NCBI GenBank assembly: GCA_947628635.1
Contig: CANRAX010000016.1
Location: forward strand, 1-16,704
Source of the DNA: an uncultured Bacilli bacterium
GTDB lineage: Bacteria; Bacillota_I; Bacilli_A; RF39; UBA660
Direction: 5' to 3'
Length of the DNA: 16,704 bases
Positions 1 through 7,760 of the stretch are shown one piece after another. The notes under the pieces are model-generated. The model ran no database searches. It had not been told where the DNA came from and saw only the letters and a list, made by a program, of their open reading frames with translations. The first letter of the stretch is position 1. Each line of letters starts with the position of its first letter. The translations under genes and the position numbers were made by a program.

Positions 1-24
1 AAAATACACTTTTTAGATTCAAAT

Positions 25-47
25 GCACTTTTTTGTGCACTTTACTT
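25..47. repeat. Short inverted repeat TGCAC-N6-GTGCA near the left edge
   Basis: TGCAC and GTGCA flank six T residues, and on the minus strand AAGTGCA-like units occur three times within the first ~50 bases. The stretch 1-142 has no gene that I can support. This could be an operator for a gene outside the window or a weak end-of-transcript structure for the HerA-like gene. Confidence 0.3.
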
Positions 48-142
48 AAAATTTAACGTTTTTGTAAAGTTTTCTTTGAAAAGACTCTCATAAGTTAGAT
101 TATGTTAAAAATTTAAATCTTTTTTCTTTGATTAGTTTTTAC

Positions 143-2080
143 TTAATTTGTTTGGTCAGTTCTTGGACTACTTTGAATAAATCTATTTGATACTTGCCCT
201 TGAACTTGAGAAACTTGCTGATTTGGTTGATTTGTAACAAATTGCTGAGTTTGAGGAGTCGCAAAACTAATATTATAGCCTTGACCAATCTCCTTAACTC
301 CTTGAGAATAAATTTGTCGATACCAAACATCTTGCAAATTAACATTATTGCTTAAAGGCCGTGGATTTGGTAAGTCAATATACATTGGAATAGGAACTTT
401 AAAAGCCGAACCAAAAGCAATACAATTACCTGGTTTTAAATTTTTTAGTTGTAAAACTATTTCCGAAGTAACATTTGGAACCATTTCTTTTATATAGTTC
501 AAATCTTTTGGATGTAATGTTCTTAAAACCACAAAATTAGAACATTGAGATATACAAGTATCAGATAATTCACTAGGTCTTTGAGTAATTAAAGCTAAGA
601 AAATTCCATATTTACGTCCTTCTTTAGTTATTCTCTCAAAAACATTATAGCCAAGTATTTCACTATCAACATCATGTTGTTGAACATAACGGTGAGCTTC
701 TTCAATTATAATATGAAAAGCTCTACTACCACGTGGTTTGGTAGCACTTGCCTTTAAAAAGAGCATTCGGGAAAGGATTTTTGTAAATACTTTAGCTAAA
801 CGATCATCAATATAATTAAAATTAAAATTGACAATTTGACATTTTTGATTATTTTCATTAGTCATTAAATCTTCAATATATTGTTCTTTATTAACAAATC
901 TTGTACAGTCAAAATAGGCTTTATAATCTCCAGTTGCTAAAGTATGAAGACGTACACTAATTATATTAGCATAATCAAATACTTTATCACTCTTTAATAT
1001 ACCTTCACTAATTAAAGCAAAATCCATAGCTTGCTCTAAATCATTTAATGTATAATAAGGATTTAATTCTTCTAAAGGTATATCTTCTACTACATCAATT
1101 ATATAACCTCTAACAAATTCAACTACTAATTCCATTTCTTGCATTTTACCTGTTTTATCTATAAACAAGCATTGCTTAAAGGTTCTTGTATAACCTGGTT
1201 GAACAATTTGGGTTTCAAGATTTAAAGAAGGTGTATTAAATTTAGTCAAAACACCAATAACTTGATCTCTTATTTTTGTAGAATCAGCACCTGATAATAA
1301 AATATCTTGTAGAGCTCGAGCAATAATATCATTTTTTCTCTTAATAACATTTCCACTACTTCCCGTTAAAATAGGAACTAATTTTAATGTTTTTTCAATC
1401 ATTGGAATTTGGGAAGGTGTTGTAACATCTAATAAAAGAGCTAAGTCATCAACATCTAATAACCATGGTGGAATTTTTAAAACTTCATCTTTCGGATCAA
1501 CAACATTAGTTGTATAAACTTTATAATTTAACGCCTTATTAATTCCATTTAATTGACTAAAAGCATTAGAATATTCACCATAGGCGTCAAAAAAGAAAAT
1601 ATTTGAATTAATAGGTGGCGTTTTACTAAGAAATAATTTTTGAAGAATAGAAGCAACAGTACAACTTTTACCTGCTCCACTATTACCAAGAATAGCAAAA
1701 TGAGTATTAAAAAATTCATTTATATCAACATTAATTTTGTAACCTTGGTAAACATTACTTGTACCAAAATTAGTTTTACCAAATGCCATTTCTTGTGGAC
1801 CAAGAATTAATTGTAACTCATCTGCTGTTACTATTCTAATACTAGATTTAAAAGAAGGTTTTACACTTGAACCGGGAGAAAAGACATCATTATTTATTTC
1901 ACCAACAATATTAACAAGCATTTCTGTTTGGTTAACATTAGCAATTTCTCCAATAACTTTTCGAGGGGTACCATCATCAAAGACTACATGAATATTGACT
2001 AAATTTGGCTGTTCATTGATATTAATACTAAGTTTTATGATAACGCTATTATCAATAATTTCTTTGATAGTTCCTAGCAT
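143..2080 (-). CDS. HerA-like (DUF87/FtsK-HerA superfamily) ATPase
   Basis: A 645-residue P-loop ATPase of the HerA/DUF87 type, a family of hexameric DNA translocases. The first ~100 residues look like the HAS-barrel usual in HerA. Visible motifs: Walker A GNSGAGKS (residues 132-139), Walker B FHIIIEEAHR (455-464) with the catalytic glutamate pair, an arginine-finger-like KEGRKYG (486-492), and the sensor TQRPSEL (499-505). The last ~60 residues are Q/N/S-rich and probably disordered. The longer frame opens at 2107, but that ATG lies inside a -10 element and lacks a Shine-Dalgarno; the ATG at 2080 has AGAGGGTGA just upstream. The usual partner, the NurA nuclease, is not in the window, so a role in DNA end processing, conjugation or defence cannot be assigned. 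It follows a lipoprotein and a PP2C phosphatase in the same direction. The family call is firm; the function is open. Confidence 0.9.
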   Translation of the reverse strand: MLGTIKEIIDNSVIIKLSININEQPNLVNIHVVFDDGTPRKVIGEIANVNQTEMLVNIVGEINNDVFSPGSSVKPSFKSSIRIVTADELQLILGPQEMAFGKTNFGTSNVYQGYKINVDINEFFNTHFAILGNSGAGKSCTVASILQKLFLSKTPPINSNIFFFDAYGEYSNAFSQLNGINKALNYKVYTTNVVDPKDEVLKIPPWLLDVDDLALLLDVTTPSQIPMIEKTLKLVPILTGSSGNVIKRKNDIIARALQDILLSGADSTKIRDQVIGVLTKFNTPSLNLETQIVQPGYTRTFKQCLFIDKTGKMQEMELVVEFVRGYIIDVVEDIPLEELNPYYTLNDLEQAMDFALISEGILKSDKVFDYANIISVRLHTLATGDYKAYFDCTRFVNKEQYIEDLMTNENNQKCQIVNFNFNYIDDRLAKVFTKILSRMLFLKASATKPRGSRAFHIIIEEAHRYVQQHDVDSEILGYNVFERITKEGRKYGIFLALITQRPSELSDTCISQCSNFVVLRTLHPKDLNYIKEMVPNVTSEIVLQLKNLKPGNCIAFGSAFKVPIPMYIDLPNPRPLSNNVNLQDVWYRQIYSQGVKEIGQGYNISFATPQTQQFVTNQPNQQVSQVQGQVSNRFIQSSPRTDQTN

Positions 2081-2084
2081 GCAA

Positions 2085-2093
2085 TCACCCTCT
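2085..2093 (-). promoter_or_regulatory. Ribosome binding site deciding the HerA-like start
   Basis: AGAGGGTGA on the minus strand, four bases before the ATG at 2080 (seven if counted from the GGG core). It pairs with the AUCACC part of the 16S anti-Shine-Dalgarno and favours this start over the in-frame ATG 27 bases upstream. Confidence 0.6.
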
Positions 2094-2106
2094 ATTCTAC
2101 TAAACA

Positions 2107-2115
2107 ATTATAACA
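2107..2115 (-). promoter_or_regulatory. Extended -10 promoter candidate for the HerA-like gene
   Basis: The minus strand reads TGTTATAAT, a perfect TATAAT with the TGn extension. No good -35 box is present at the right distance, which extended -10 promoters tolerate. The predicted transcript would start near 2100, about 20 bases before the ATG at 2080. Confidence 0.45.
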
Positions 2116-2145
2116 AAAAAAAAAGAAAAATAAAAGTTTCTTTTT
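2114..2145 (-). terminator. Weak AT-rich terminator after the lipoprotein gene
   Basis: On the minus strand AAAAAGAAA pairs perfectly with TTTCTTTTT across an 8-base loop, and the second arm runs into a continuous T tract. The stem has one GC pair, so termination would be weak and some read-through into the HerA-like gene is likely. Confidence 0.4.
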
Positions 2146-2164
2146 CTACATTTTAGCTAAATTA

Positions 2165-2812
2165 TTAATTTTCATAAAGCCCGTGAATTTTTTGAATATC
2201 CATATCACTTAAATCATCAATTTTCCATTTGCCATCTTCTTTTGTAAGATTAAAAGTTATTTCATATTTTACTTTTTCAGTTACATCTTTCAATTCTTTT
2301 ATTTTATAATCAATAAATTCACTTATTGTATCTATTAGGCTATTATCATCAGAATTATTAGAAGTATCAGAGGATGTATCATCTTCTTTATCAGTTGTAT
2401 CGTTGCCATCATTATCAAGTTCGCTTTCTTCATTAATCTTTTCTTTTGTTTTTTCAAATTCATCGCGATGTTCTTTAAAATATTCTCTTGCTTTTCTTAT
2501 TGAAGTAGCATAATCATATACTTCAATTTCAACATCGACAGTAGCATTATCGCCATCTATTTTTTCATCCTTTATTTTATAAGATAAATTTTGATATTGT
2601 TTTTCTAGAAGAGCTTGATATTCTTTCTTTTGATCATCTGACATACTACCATCTTCTTCTAAAATATCATCTAATTGTTCAAGTATCTCACTATCCATTT
2701 TTTGATATTTACCTAAAAATTCTTCTACTTTTGCCGTAGGCGTATTCATTTTTGTTCCGCAACCTGTAAAAATAAATAAGCTACCTAATAGTACTAAAAT
2801 TATTTTTTTCAT
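2165..2812 (-). CDS. Putative lipoprotein with an acidic low-complexity segment
   Basis: A 215-residue secreted lipoprotein. The start at 2812 is chosen because GGGAGG (2820-2825) sits seven bases upstream; the longer frame's ATG at 2827 overlaps that site. The N-terminus is MKK, a hydrophobic stretch, then IFTGC, a lipobox variant with Phe at -3, predicting lipidation at Cys18. The body is charged and mostly helical. A D/E/S/T/N-rich linker sits at about residues 130-160. The C-terminal ~55 residues end in 'EDGKWKIDDL', the look of NTF2-like or lumazine-binding-like domains of Bacillota lipoproteins (DUF4878/DUF5105 type); that fold is inferred. It lies 58 bases after the PP2C stop, with an extended -10-like TGGTATAAA between them, so both read-through and its own promoter are possible. 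Specific function unknown. Confidence 0.8.
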   Translation of the reverse strand: MKKIILVLLGSLFIFTGCGTKMNTPTAKVEEFLGKYQKMDSEILEQLDDILEEDGSMSDDQKKEYQALLEKQYQNLSYKIKDEKIDGDNATVDVEIEVYDYATSIRKAREYFKEHRDEFEKTKEKINEESELDNDGNDTTDKEDDTSSDTSNNSDDNSLIDTISEFIDYKIKELKDVTEKVKYEITFNLTKEDGKWKIDDLSDMDIQKIHGLYEN

Positions 2813-2870
2813 TTTTCTGCCTCCCATTAATATAATGAGAGAAAAATAAAAATTTATACCAAAAAATTTC

Positions 2871-3665
2871 TTATTTGATATAAATTACTCCACTAGCATT
2901 ATCTCTTCCTTCAAAAGGAACTACAAATTTAGCTAAATATTTTCTTTTTAAACGTGCTGGAACAAAAAGGTTTTGATTAACATATAAAGCTTCATTAATA
3001 AGATTTTTTAAAACATCCTGAGGTTTAGCTTTTTTTATAATTTTTGTAATCTTTTTGTCAGTTAATAAATCTGTCACACCATCTGTTAATAAAAGTAACA
3101 TATCATATTCATTAGGAATAGTTATTACATTAATTTTACACAAATCATCATTTAAACCAATACAGGCATTTATTAAATTACTGATAGCGAAATAGCGTAA
3201 ATCTTCTTTATTTACGTGACCAAATTTATAATACATCCAAACATCAGAATCATCTTCTGTAATTTGTATTAGCTTTTCTTTTTTATAAGTATAAGCTCTA
3301 GAATCACCAATATTAAAAATTAAAGTATTTTTTTTAGTAATAAGCGCTAGAGTTAAAGTTGTTCCAAGTACATCTTGACCATATTCATTAATTAAGTCTT
3401 TGTTTATTCTCTTAATCAATCTATTTGTTGATAATATTAATTTCTTTGTATCATTTAGGCTAGAAATATCTTTTCTTAAAAACCACTTTTCTAATTTTTC
3501 AATCGTGTAATTGGAAGCAATTTCTCCATATTCTTTACCACCCATTCCATCAGCAACAGCAAGTAATTTATAATTTCTATTTTTCGGATGACAAAGATAA
3601 AGACATGCATCTTCATTTGTTGATCTAACGTTTCCTTTTTCACTGATTTTATCAAGTACTTCCAT
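2871..3665 (-). CDS. PP2C-family Ser/Thr protein phosphatase
   Basis: A 264-residue soluble metal-dependent protein phosphatase (PPM/PP2C), the family of PrpC/Stp that reverses Hanks-type kinase phosphorylation. The signature motifs are in order: 'GNVRSTNED' (Asp19), 'ADGMGG' (metal-binding Asp39), 'GTTLTLAL' near residue 100, 'GDSRAY' near 118, 'LLTDGVTDLL' near 195, and a C-terminal 'GRDNASG' carrying the last metal ligand. Length is normal for the bacterial single-domain type. It has a good ribosome binding site (TTAGGAG, 3671-3677) and an extended -10 promoter just upstream. No PknB-like kinase is in the window, so its partner lies elsewhere. Downstream are a lipoprotein and a HerA-like ATPase in the same orientation; whether they are substrates or related in function is unknown. 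Confidence 0.93.
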   Translation of the reverse strand: MEVLDKISEKGNVRSTNEDACLYLCHPKNRNYKLLAVADGMGGKEYGEIASNYTIEKLEKWFLRKDISSLNDTKKLILSTNRLIKRINKDLINEYGQDVLGTTLTLALITKKNTLIFNIGDSRAYTYKKEKLIQITEDDSDVWMYYKFGHVNKEDLRYFAISNLINACIGLNDDLCKINVITIPNEYDMLLLLTDGVTDLLTDKKITKIIKKAKPQDVLKNLINEALYVNQNLFVPARLKRKYLAKFVVPFEGRDNASGVIYIK

Positions 3666-3687
3666 AATAACTCCTAACTAGTAAGTT

Positions 3688-3696
3688 ATTATAGCA
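3688..3696 (-). promoter_or_regulatory. Extended -10 promoter for the PP2C gene
   Basis: The minus strand reads TGCTATAAT, a consensus extended -10. The -35 position offers only AAGACT (3711-3716). The transcript would start around 3681, just ahead of the TTAGGAG ribosome binding site and the ATG at 3665. Confidence 0.6.
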
Positions 3697-3899
3697 AAAT
3701 TTAGTTAAAAAGTCTTTAATCTTACATAAAATTATTAAAAATTATTTATTATGCTGTAAATTAAGTGTTTTTTAAACCTTCATTAATTTTAGAAAAGTTT
3801 CCTCTTTTTCATTAACTTTTTACAAGATAAAAAGTGATAATTTTAAAGTAAGTTTTTGCACTTTAAACATAATAATTATTAACTGATTTATATTTTATA

Positions 3900-5999
3900 T
3901 TAAGGCGTTAAGACAAACCGAGTGGAATCGTTAATAGTATTACCTCCCGTAGCACGTTGTCTGGAAAGCAATCCTATGCTGTTTGTTCCTACTCCTACGC
4001 CTCCTCGTCGAAACCATGGATTATCGCGTTTAAGATTATTTGCTACTGTATCATTCCATTCTCTTGTTTCTGATAAGGCATGACCGTAGCAAATTTTTCC
4101 ATTACAAGCTGTTATATCATTTTCATAACTATCTATTGTTGGGTCTATTAATTTGTAAACATTGTAGTACTTTTCATTTGGCAAATCATAATTCCCTACA
4201 CTTAATCCTTCACTATCCAATCCTTTAAAGCCAGAATTTTTTGTTTCTAGAAGTCCTAAATGAGTATTATCTTTTTGTGCATCATATTCTAATACTCCCA
4301 TTACCATGTCGTAAGCTCCACCACTCATATCAAACAAGCCATAAATTGTTCCTGTTGTACTGGCTCCAGGACCTGCTTTTCCTCTTTTATTTCCATCTTC
4401 ATCTAATCCTAAATCGGTCATATCTTTGTTAAGATAATTTTCTTGCGTTTGAGTTCTTATTGGTGAACCATTACTTCTTCCCGTTTTTAATGTTTCGTCA
4501 GGATTGACATAAATCATTTTATTTTTTCCTTCATAATCATTATTGCCATATTTTCCATATTTACTTTGAGAAAGGTAGGCTACGGCTCCCCATTCATCAT
4601 TTTTTATAACGTGTAAATCACCTGTTGTGTTATCGAAGCCAAATGTTTTTGTGTCATTTTGCATACTCCTGCTTGCAAAAAAGAAGCTACTTATTGATTG
4701 ATGTATTATTGCATTTTGTCCAGGCTTTATTTGTATTTTTGAAACATCGCAATTATCGTCTGTACAAGCTTGAAAATCTTTAGATAATCTTCCTCCTACT
4801 TCTGTTTTAGAAACCCATATTCCTGCTCGAGGTGTTGAAGTATTCTTTCCAGACTCATCAGTTTCAGGAAAGTTAAATGCATCATTTGTTATCCATACAT
4901 TATTATTAGTAGCATTTGTATATTGACCTGTTCCAGTATCATTTTCTGTTACTGGAATAAATTTGACATCTATCTCACCAGGTAATGATTTTGTTGGTGT
5001 AGTATTCCCATAACTTCCTTTACCATAATAATCACTTGAACAAGCTTCTTTTTTTATTGTATAAGAATATCTTGGTATCCATACCCACATAGTATTCATA
5101 TCGGTTTCAACTACTGTTCCAACTGGGGCATCAAGAAGTTCTTGTCTTTTCTCTTCTTTCACTGTAACTGCATTGGCCCATTTCTGATGTTCATAATCAT
5201 ACCAATTATTATCCTTATTTGTGACATCTGCTTTAACCCAATTTCCTGTGGTTGTTGTTTCTTGTTTATAATACACTGGTATCATATCACCATTTAATTC
5301 AGGTTTATTTGGTGTAGTTAGTGCTGTTTCTTCTATGGCATCTCCACCAGTTATAACAATATCTCCTGTTACGTTTGGTATATTTAATAAATCATTTGAA
5401 AAAGTATAATTCTTTACTAAACTGCCATTCATAGTTACACTACATAATTGAGAGTCTTTAGCTAGTTTTTGATTTAGGTTTTCCGTTTCTAATATTTCCT
5501 TTTTATAATTTTCTATATTACTAAAACCGTTATAAGTAATCTTATATACTGGAGCAAATTCAAAGGTTAATAAATATGTTTTTATTTCCTCTTTAGGTGA
5601 ATTAAATGTGATAGTAAAAGTATTAATTTCTGCCGGACCAACCAACTTGCTACCTACAATATCTTTTTGTACTAGTATGTTATCATTTAGACCATCTATT
5701 TTTAAGATACCCATAGCCGTACTTGAAAAGTTTGTTACTTCAATATTATAAGTAATATTTGCTGAACCAGTTGTAGTATAACCTAACTTAACTTCTGTTT
5801 TAGAAAAGTCTGAATAATTAATAGTCATATTACTAGGTTTATTACTAGTAGTAAAGTTAGTAATTCTAACATCTTTTTGTGGTCTATAAGTTAAGTTTCC
5901 AGAAATACTTAAACTCTTATTTAAAGCTGAATAACCTATACTCATTAAAAGAACTATACTTATTAAAATTATTAAAAAAAAATTAAATTTTTTGTCCAT
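3900..5999 (-). CDS. Large anchored or secreted surface protein with SUMF1/C-type-lectin-like C-terminus
   Basis: A 699-residue exported protein. Residues 6-22 form a hydrophobic segment after MDKK, followed by 'GYSALNKSLSISG', a start seen on many surface proteins of uncultured gut Bacillota. Residues ~40-155 look like a beta-sandwich (alternating polar and hydrophobic strands, 'ITYNIEVTNFSS'). Residues ~250-315 carry an aromatic block ('NNWYDYEHQKWANAV', 'MWVWIPRYSY'). Residues 550-699 ('GLFDMSGGAYDM', 'WFRRGG', 'STRFVLTP') resemble the formylglycine-generating-enzyme/C-type-lectin fold; that is inference from motif style. Two CX4C pairs (Cys412/417 and Cys632/637) could be extracellular disulfides. 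No LPXTG or other C-terminal anchor is present, so the N-terminal helix may be the anchor. AAGAAGG lies seven bases before the ATG. It follows a small ribbon-helix-helix gene by 28 bases. Ligand unknown; adhesion or binding is the likely role. Confidence 0.85.
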   Translation of the reverse strand: MDKKFNFFLIILISIVLLMSIGYSALNKSLSISGNLTYRPQKDVRITNFTTSNKPSNMTINYSDFSKTEVKLGYTTTGSANITYNIEVTNFSSTAMGILKIDGLNDNILVQKDIVGSKLVGPAEINTFTITFNSPKEEIKTYLLTFEFAPVYKITYNGFSNIENYKKEILETENLNQKLAKDSQLCSVTMNGSLVKNYTFSNDLLNIPNVTGDIVITGGDAIEETALTTPNKPELNGDMIPVYYKQETTTTGNWVKADVTNKDNNWYDYEHQKWANAVTVKEEKRQELLDAPVGTVVETDMNTMWVWIPRYSYTIKKEACSSDYYGKGSYGNTTPTKSLPGEIDVKFIPVTENDTGTGQYTNATNNNVWITNDAFNFPETDESGKNTSTPRAGIWVSKTEVGGRLSKDFQACTDDNCDVSKIQIKPGQNAIIHQSISSFFFASRSMQNDTKTFGFDNTTGDLHVIKNDEWGAVAYLSQSKYGKYGNNDYEGKNKMIYVNPDETLKTGRSNGSPIRTQTQENYLNKDMTDLGLDEDGNKRGKAGPGASTTGTIYGLFDMSGGAYDMVMGVLEYDAQKDNTHLGLLETKNSGFKGLDSEGLSVGNYDLPNEKYYNVYKLIDPTIDSYENDITACNGKICYGHALSETREWNDTVANNLKRDNPWFRRGGVGVGTNSIGLLSRQRATGGNTINDSTRFVLTP

Positions 6000-6027
6000 T
6001 GCTATACCTTCTTTTTAAAATAATTAT

Positions 6028-6183
6028 TTATTTATCAAAAGAATCTTCTTTTTCCTTTTCTTCCACAAATTTTGTTAAAAGTGTGACTAGATAGTTATTT
6101 AAACTTCTATTATCTTTTAAGGCTAACATATCCAATTTTTGTTTTATCTCTTTATCAATTCTAACATAAATTATATCTTTCAT
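6028..6183 (-). CDS. Small ribbon-helix-helix (CopG/Arc-type) protein
   Basis: A 51-residue protein. It begins MKDIIYVRID, a beta-strand of alternating residues, continues with the helix 'KEIKQKLDMLA', a turn 'KDNRS', the helix 'LNNYLVTLLTKFVEE', and a charged tail. This strand-helix-helix order with a hydrophobic heptad is the classic ribbon-helix-helix DNA-binding dimer of CopG/Arc repressors. Start choice: AAGGTGA (6191-6197) sits seven bases before the ATG at 6183. The stop is 28 bases ahead of the large surface protein, so the two are probably cotranscribed. A palindrome at 6245-6268 upstream could be its operator. It could alternatively be the antitoxin half of a toxin-antitoxin pair, but no toxin-sized gene adjoins it; the next gene is a 699-residue surface protein. 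Confidence 0.85.
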   Translation of the reverse strand: MKDIIYVRIDKEIKQKLDMLALKDNRSLNNYLVTLLTKFVEEKEKEDSFDK

Positions 6184-6244
6184 AATGATATCACCTTGCT
6201 ATAATATTAGCATATACCATTTTTTTATATCTATGTGCTTGCAA

Positions 6245-6268
6245 TTAAGCTTTATAAAGCTAGCTTAA
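6245..6268. promoter_or_regulatory. Nested palindrome, candidate operator upstream of the ribbon-helix-helix gene
   Basis: TTAAGCT at 6245-6251 is repeated inverted as AGCTTAA at 6262-6268, and AGCTTT/AAAGCT forms a second inverted pair inside it. It sits about 60-85 bases upstream of the start codon, between the asnS terminator and this gene. Ribbon-helix-helix dimers bind short palindromes, so an autoregulatory site is a reasonable guess, not a demonstrated one. Confidence 0.35.
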
Positions 6269-6271
6269 GAA

Positions 6272-6307
6272 CAAAAAAAGAATCACACTGTAATTTTCAG
6301 TAATGAT
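6272..6307 (-). terminator. Rho-independent terminator after asnS
   Basis: On the minus strand ATCATTACTG pairs with CAGTGTGAT (one internal bulge or mismatch) across a 7-base loop, directly followed by TCTTTTTTTG. It lies about 50 bases past the asnS stop codon. Confidence 0.75.
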
Positions 6308-6355
6308 CCTTAAAATTTGTTAATATATTATTTATCTACTTATTCGTTTTGATAT

Positions 6356-7738
6356 TTAAAAATCACAATTACCTGGAGTTCTTGGATATGGTATAACATC
6401 TCTTATATTTTCAACACCTGTTAGATACATAATTAATCTTTCAAATCCCATACCAAAACCAGAATGAACACATCCTCCATAAAGTCTTAATTTTAAATAC
6501 CAATCTAATTCATCTACACCAGTATTTAACTCCTGCATTCTTTTTAACAAAATGTCATATCTTTCTTCTCTCTGAGAACCTCCCATTAATTCACCTGAAC
6601 CTGGCACTAATAAATCAACGGCAGCAACTGTTTTATTATCATCATTAAGACGCATATAAAAAGCTTTAATGTCCTTAGGCCAATTATAGACAAAAACTGG
6701 AGCATTATACTTTTCTTCAGTTAAATATTTTTCATGTTCTCTAGCTAAATCTTCACCATATTCTGGAGTAAATTCAAACTTTTTACCCGATTCCTTTAAT
6801 TCTTTAATAGCTTCATGATGAGTTATGCGAATAGCCTTTTTCTTAAGCAAATTTTCTAACTTTTGCATAAGCCCTTTTTCTACAAAATTATCTAAAAATT
6901 CTAGTTCAGCTCTACAATTTTCTAGTACATACTTAACAACACTCTTAAGCATATCTTCCATTATATCCATATCTTTTTCTAAATCACAAAAAGCTATTTC
7001 TGGTTCAATCATCCAAAATTCTGAAGCATGTGTTTTAGTATTAGAATTTTCTGCCCTAAACGTTGGACCAAATGTATAAACATTTCGATATGCTAAAGCA
7101 AATGTTTCTGCTTGCAATTGTCCTGATACTGTTAATGAAGCCATTTTACCAAAGAAATCTTTAGAATAATCTACACTACCATCTTCATTTTTAGGAACAT
7201 TTTCTAAATCAAACGTTGTTACGTGAAACATTTCTCCTGCTCCTTCACAATCACTAGCCGTAATTAAAGGGGCATGAAAATAAACATAATCTCTTTTTTG
7301 AAAATATTCATGTATAGCAAAAGCCGCCTTACTACGTATTTGAAAAACAGCTTGAAAAAGATTAGTTCGAGGACGAAGGTAAGCTTGTTCTCTTAAAAAT
7401 TCTCGACTATGTTTCTTCGGCTGAATAGGATAATCTTCAGGACAATCACCTAAAAGAGAAACACTTTTAGCTTGAATTTCAAAAAGTTGCCCATCCTTAG
7501 GAGATTTTACAACAGTACCTATTACTTGAATAGAACTCCCTATGTGAAATTTTTGAATAGTTTCAAAGTCATCTAACTTATTATCATAGACAATTTGAAT
7601 TGGTGTAAAATAAGTACCATCTGAAAAAGATATAAAACCAAATTCTTTTTGTTTACGATGATTTTTAATCCAACCTTCTAAAGTTACTTCCTTATTTAAA
7701 TATGCTTCATAATTTGTAAATAAATTTTTATCAGTCAT
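6356..7738 (-). CDS. asnS: Asparaginyl-tRNA synthetase
   Basis: A 460-residue cytosolic class IIb aminoacyl-tRNA synthetase that charges tRNA-Asn. The N-terminal ~100 residues form the OB-fold anticodon-binding domain ('EVTLEGWIKNHRKQKEFGFI'). The catalytic core follows: motif 1 around 'HEYFQKRDYVYFHAPLI', motif 2 'FRAENSNTKTHASEFWMIEPE', and motif 3 'GFGMGFERLIMYLTG' near the C-terminus, ending 'VIPYPRTPGNCDF' as in bacterial AsnRS. The motif-2 region and the full length distinguish it from AspRS and LysRS. AAAGGAA sits about eight bases before the ATG. It follows the GH3 hydrolase by 22 bases and appears to be the last gene of an rluA-like/GH3/asnS unit closed by a terminator. No T-box leader is visible directly in front of it. 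Confidence 0.97.
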   Translation of the reverse strand: MTDKNLFTNYEAYLNKEVTLEGWIKNHRKQKEFGFISFSDGTYFTPIQIVYDNKLDDFETIQKFHIGSSIQVIGTVVKSPKDGQLFEIQAKSVSLLGDCPEDYPIQPKKHSREFLREQAYLRPRTNLFQAVFQIRSKAAFAIHEYFQKRDYVYFHAPLITASDCEGAGEMFHVTTFDLENVPKNEDGSVDYSKDFFGKMASLTVSGQLQAETFALAYRNVYTFGPTFRAENSNTKTHASEFWMIEPEIAFCDLEKDMDIMEDMLKSVVKYVLENCRAELEFLDNFVEKGLMQKLENLLKKKAIRITHHEAIKELKESGKKFEFTPEYGEDLAREHEKYLTEEKYNAPVFVYNWPKDIKAFYMRLNDDNKTVAAVDLLVPGSGELMGGSQREERYDILLKRMQELNTGVDELDWYLKLRLYGGCVHSGFGMGFERLIMYLTGVENIRDVIPYPRTPGNCDF

Positions 7739-7760
7739 TTTATCATTCCTTTTTTATATT

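Noticed and set aside
10..45. T-loop-like 'TTCAAAT' suggesting a tRNA end
   Set aside because: No matching stem, anticodon arm or acceptor pairing around it.
139..345. Minus-strand 68-residue frame overlapping the end of the HerA-like gene
   Set aside because: Overlaps the Q/N-rich tail in another frame; no ribosome binding site or family resemblance.
3666..3899. Possible small gene or terminator hairpin (AAAGTG...CACTTT, 3831-3864) downstream of the surface protein gene
   Set aside because: Only frames of under 20 codons without ribosome binding sites; the 6-bp stem has a 22-base loop and a poor T tract, too weak to call.
4040..4432. Two plus-strand open frames of about 60 residues opposite the surface protein gene
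   Set aside because: They are antisense to a clear 699-residue gene, have odd H/L/Y-rich compositions, and lack ribosome binding sites.
6825..7079. Plus-strand 84-residue frame opposite asnS
   Set aside because: Antisense shadow of conserved AsnRS sequence with no supporting signal.
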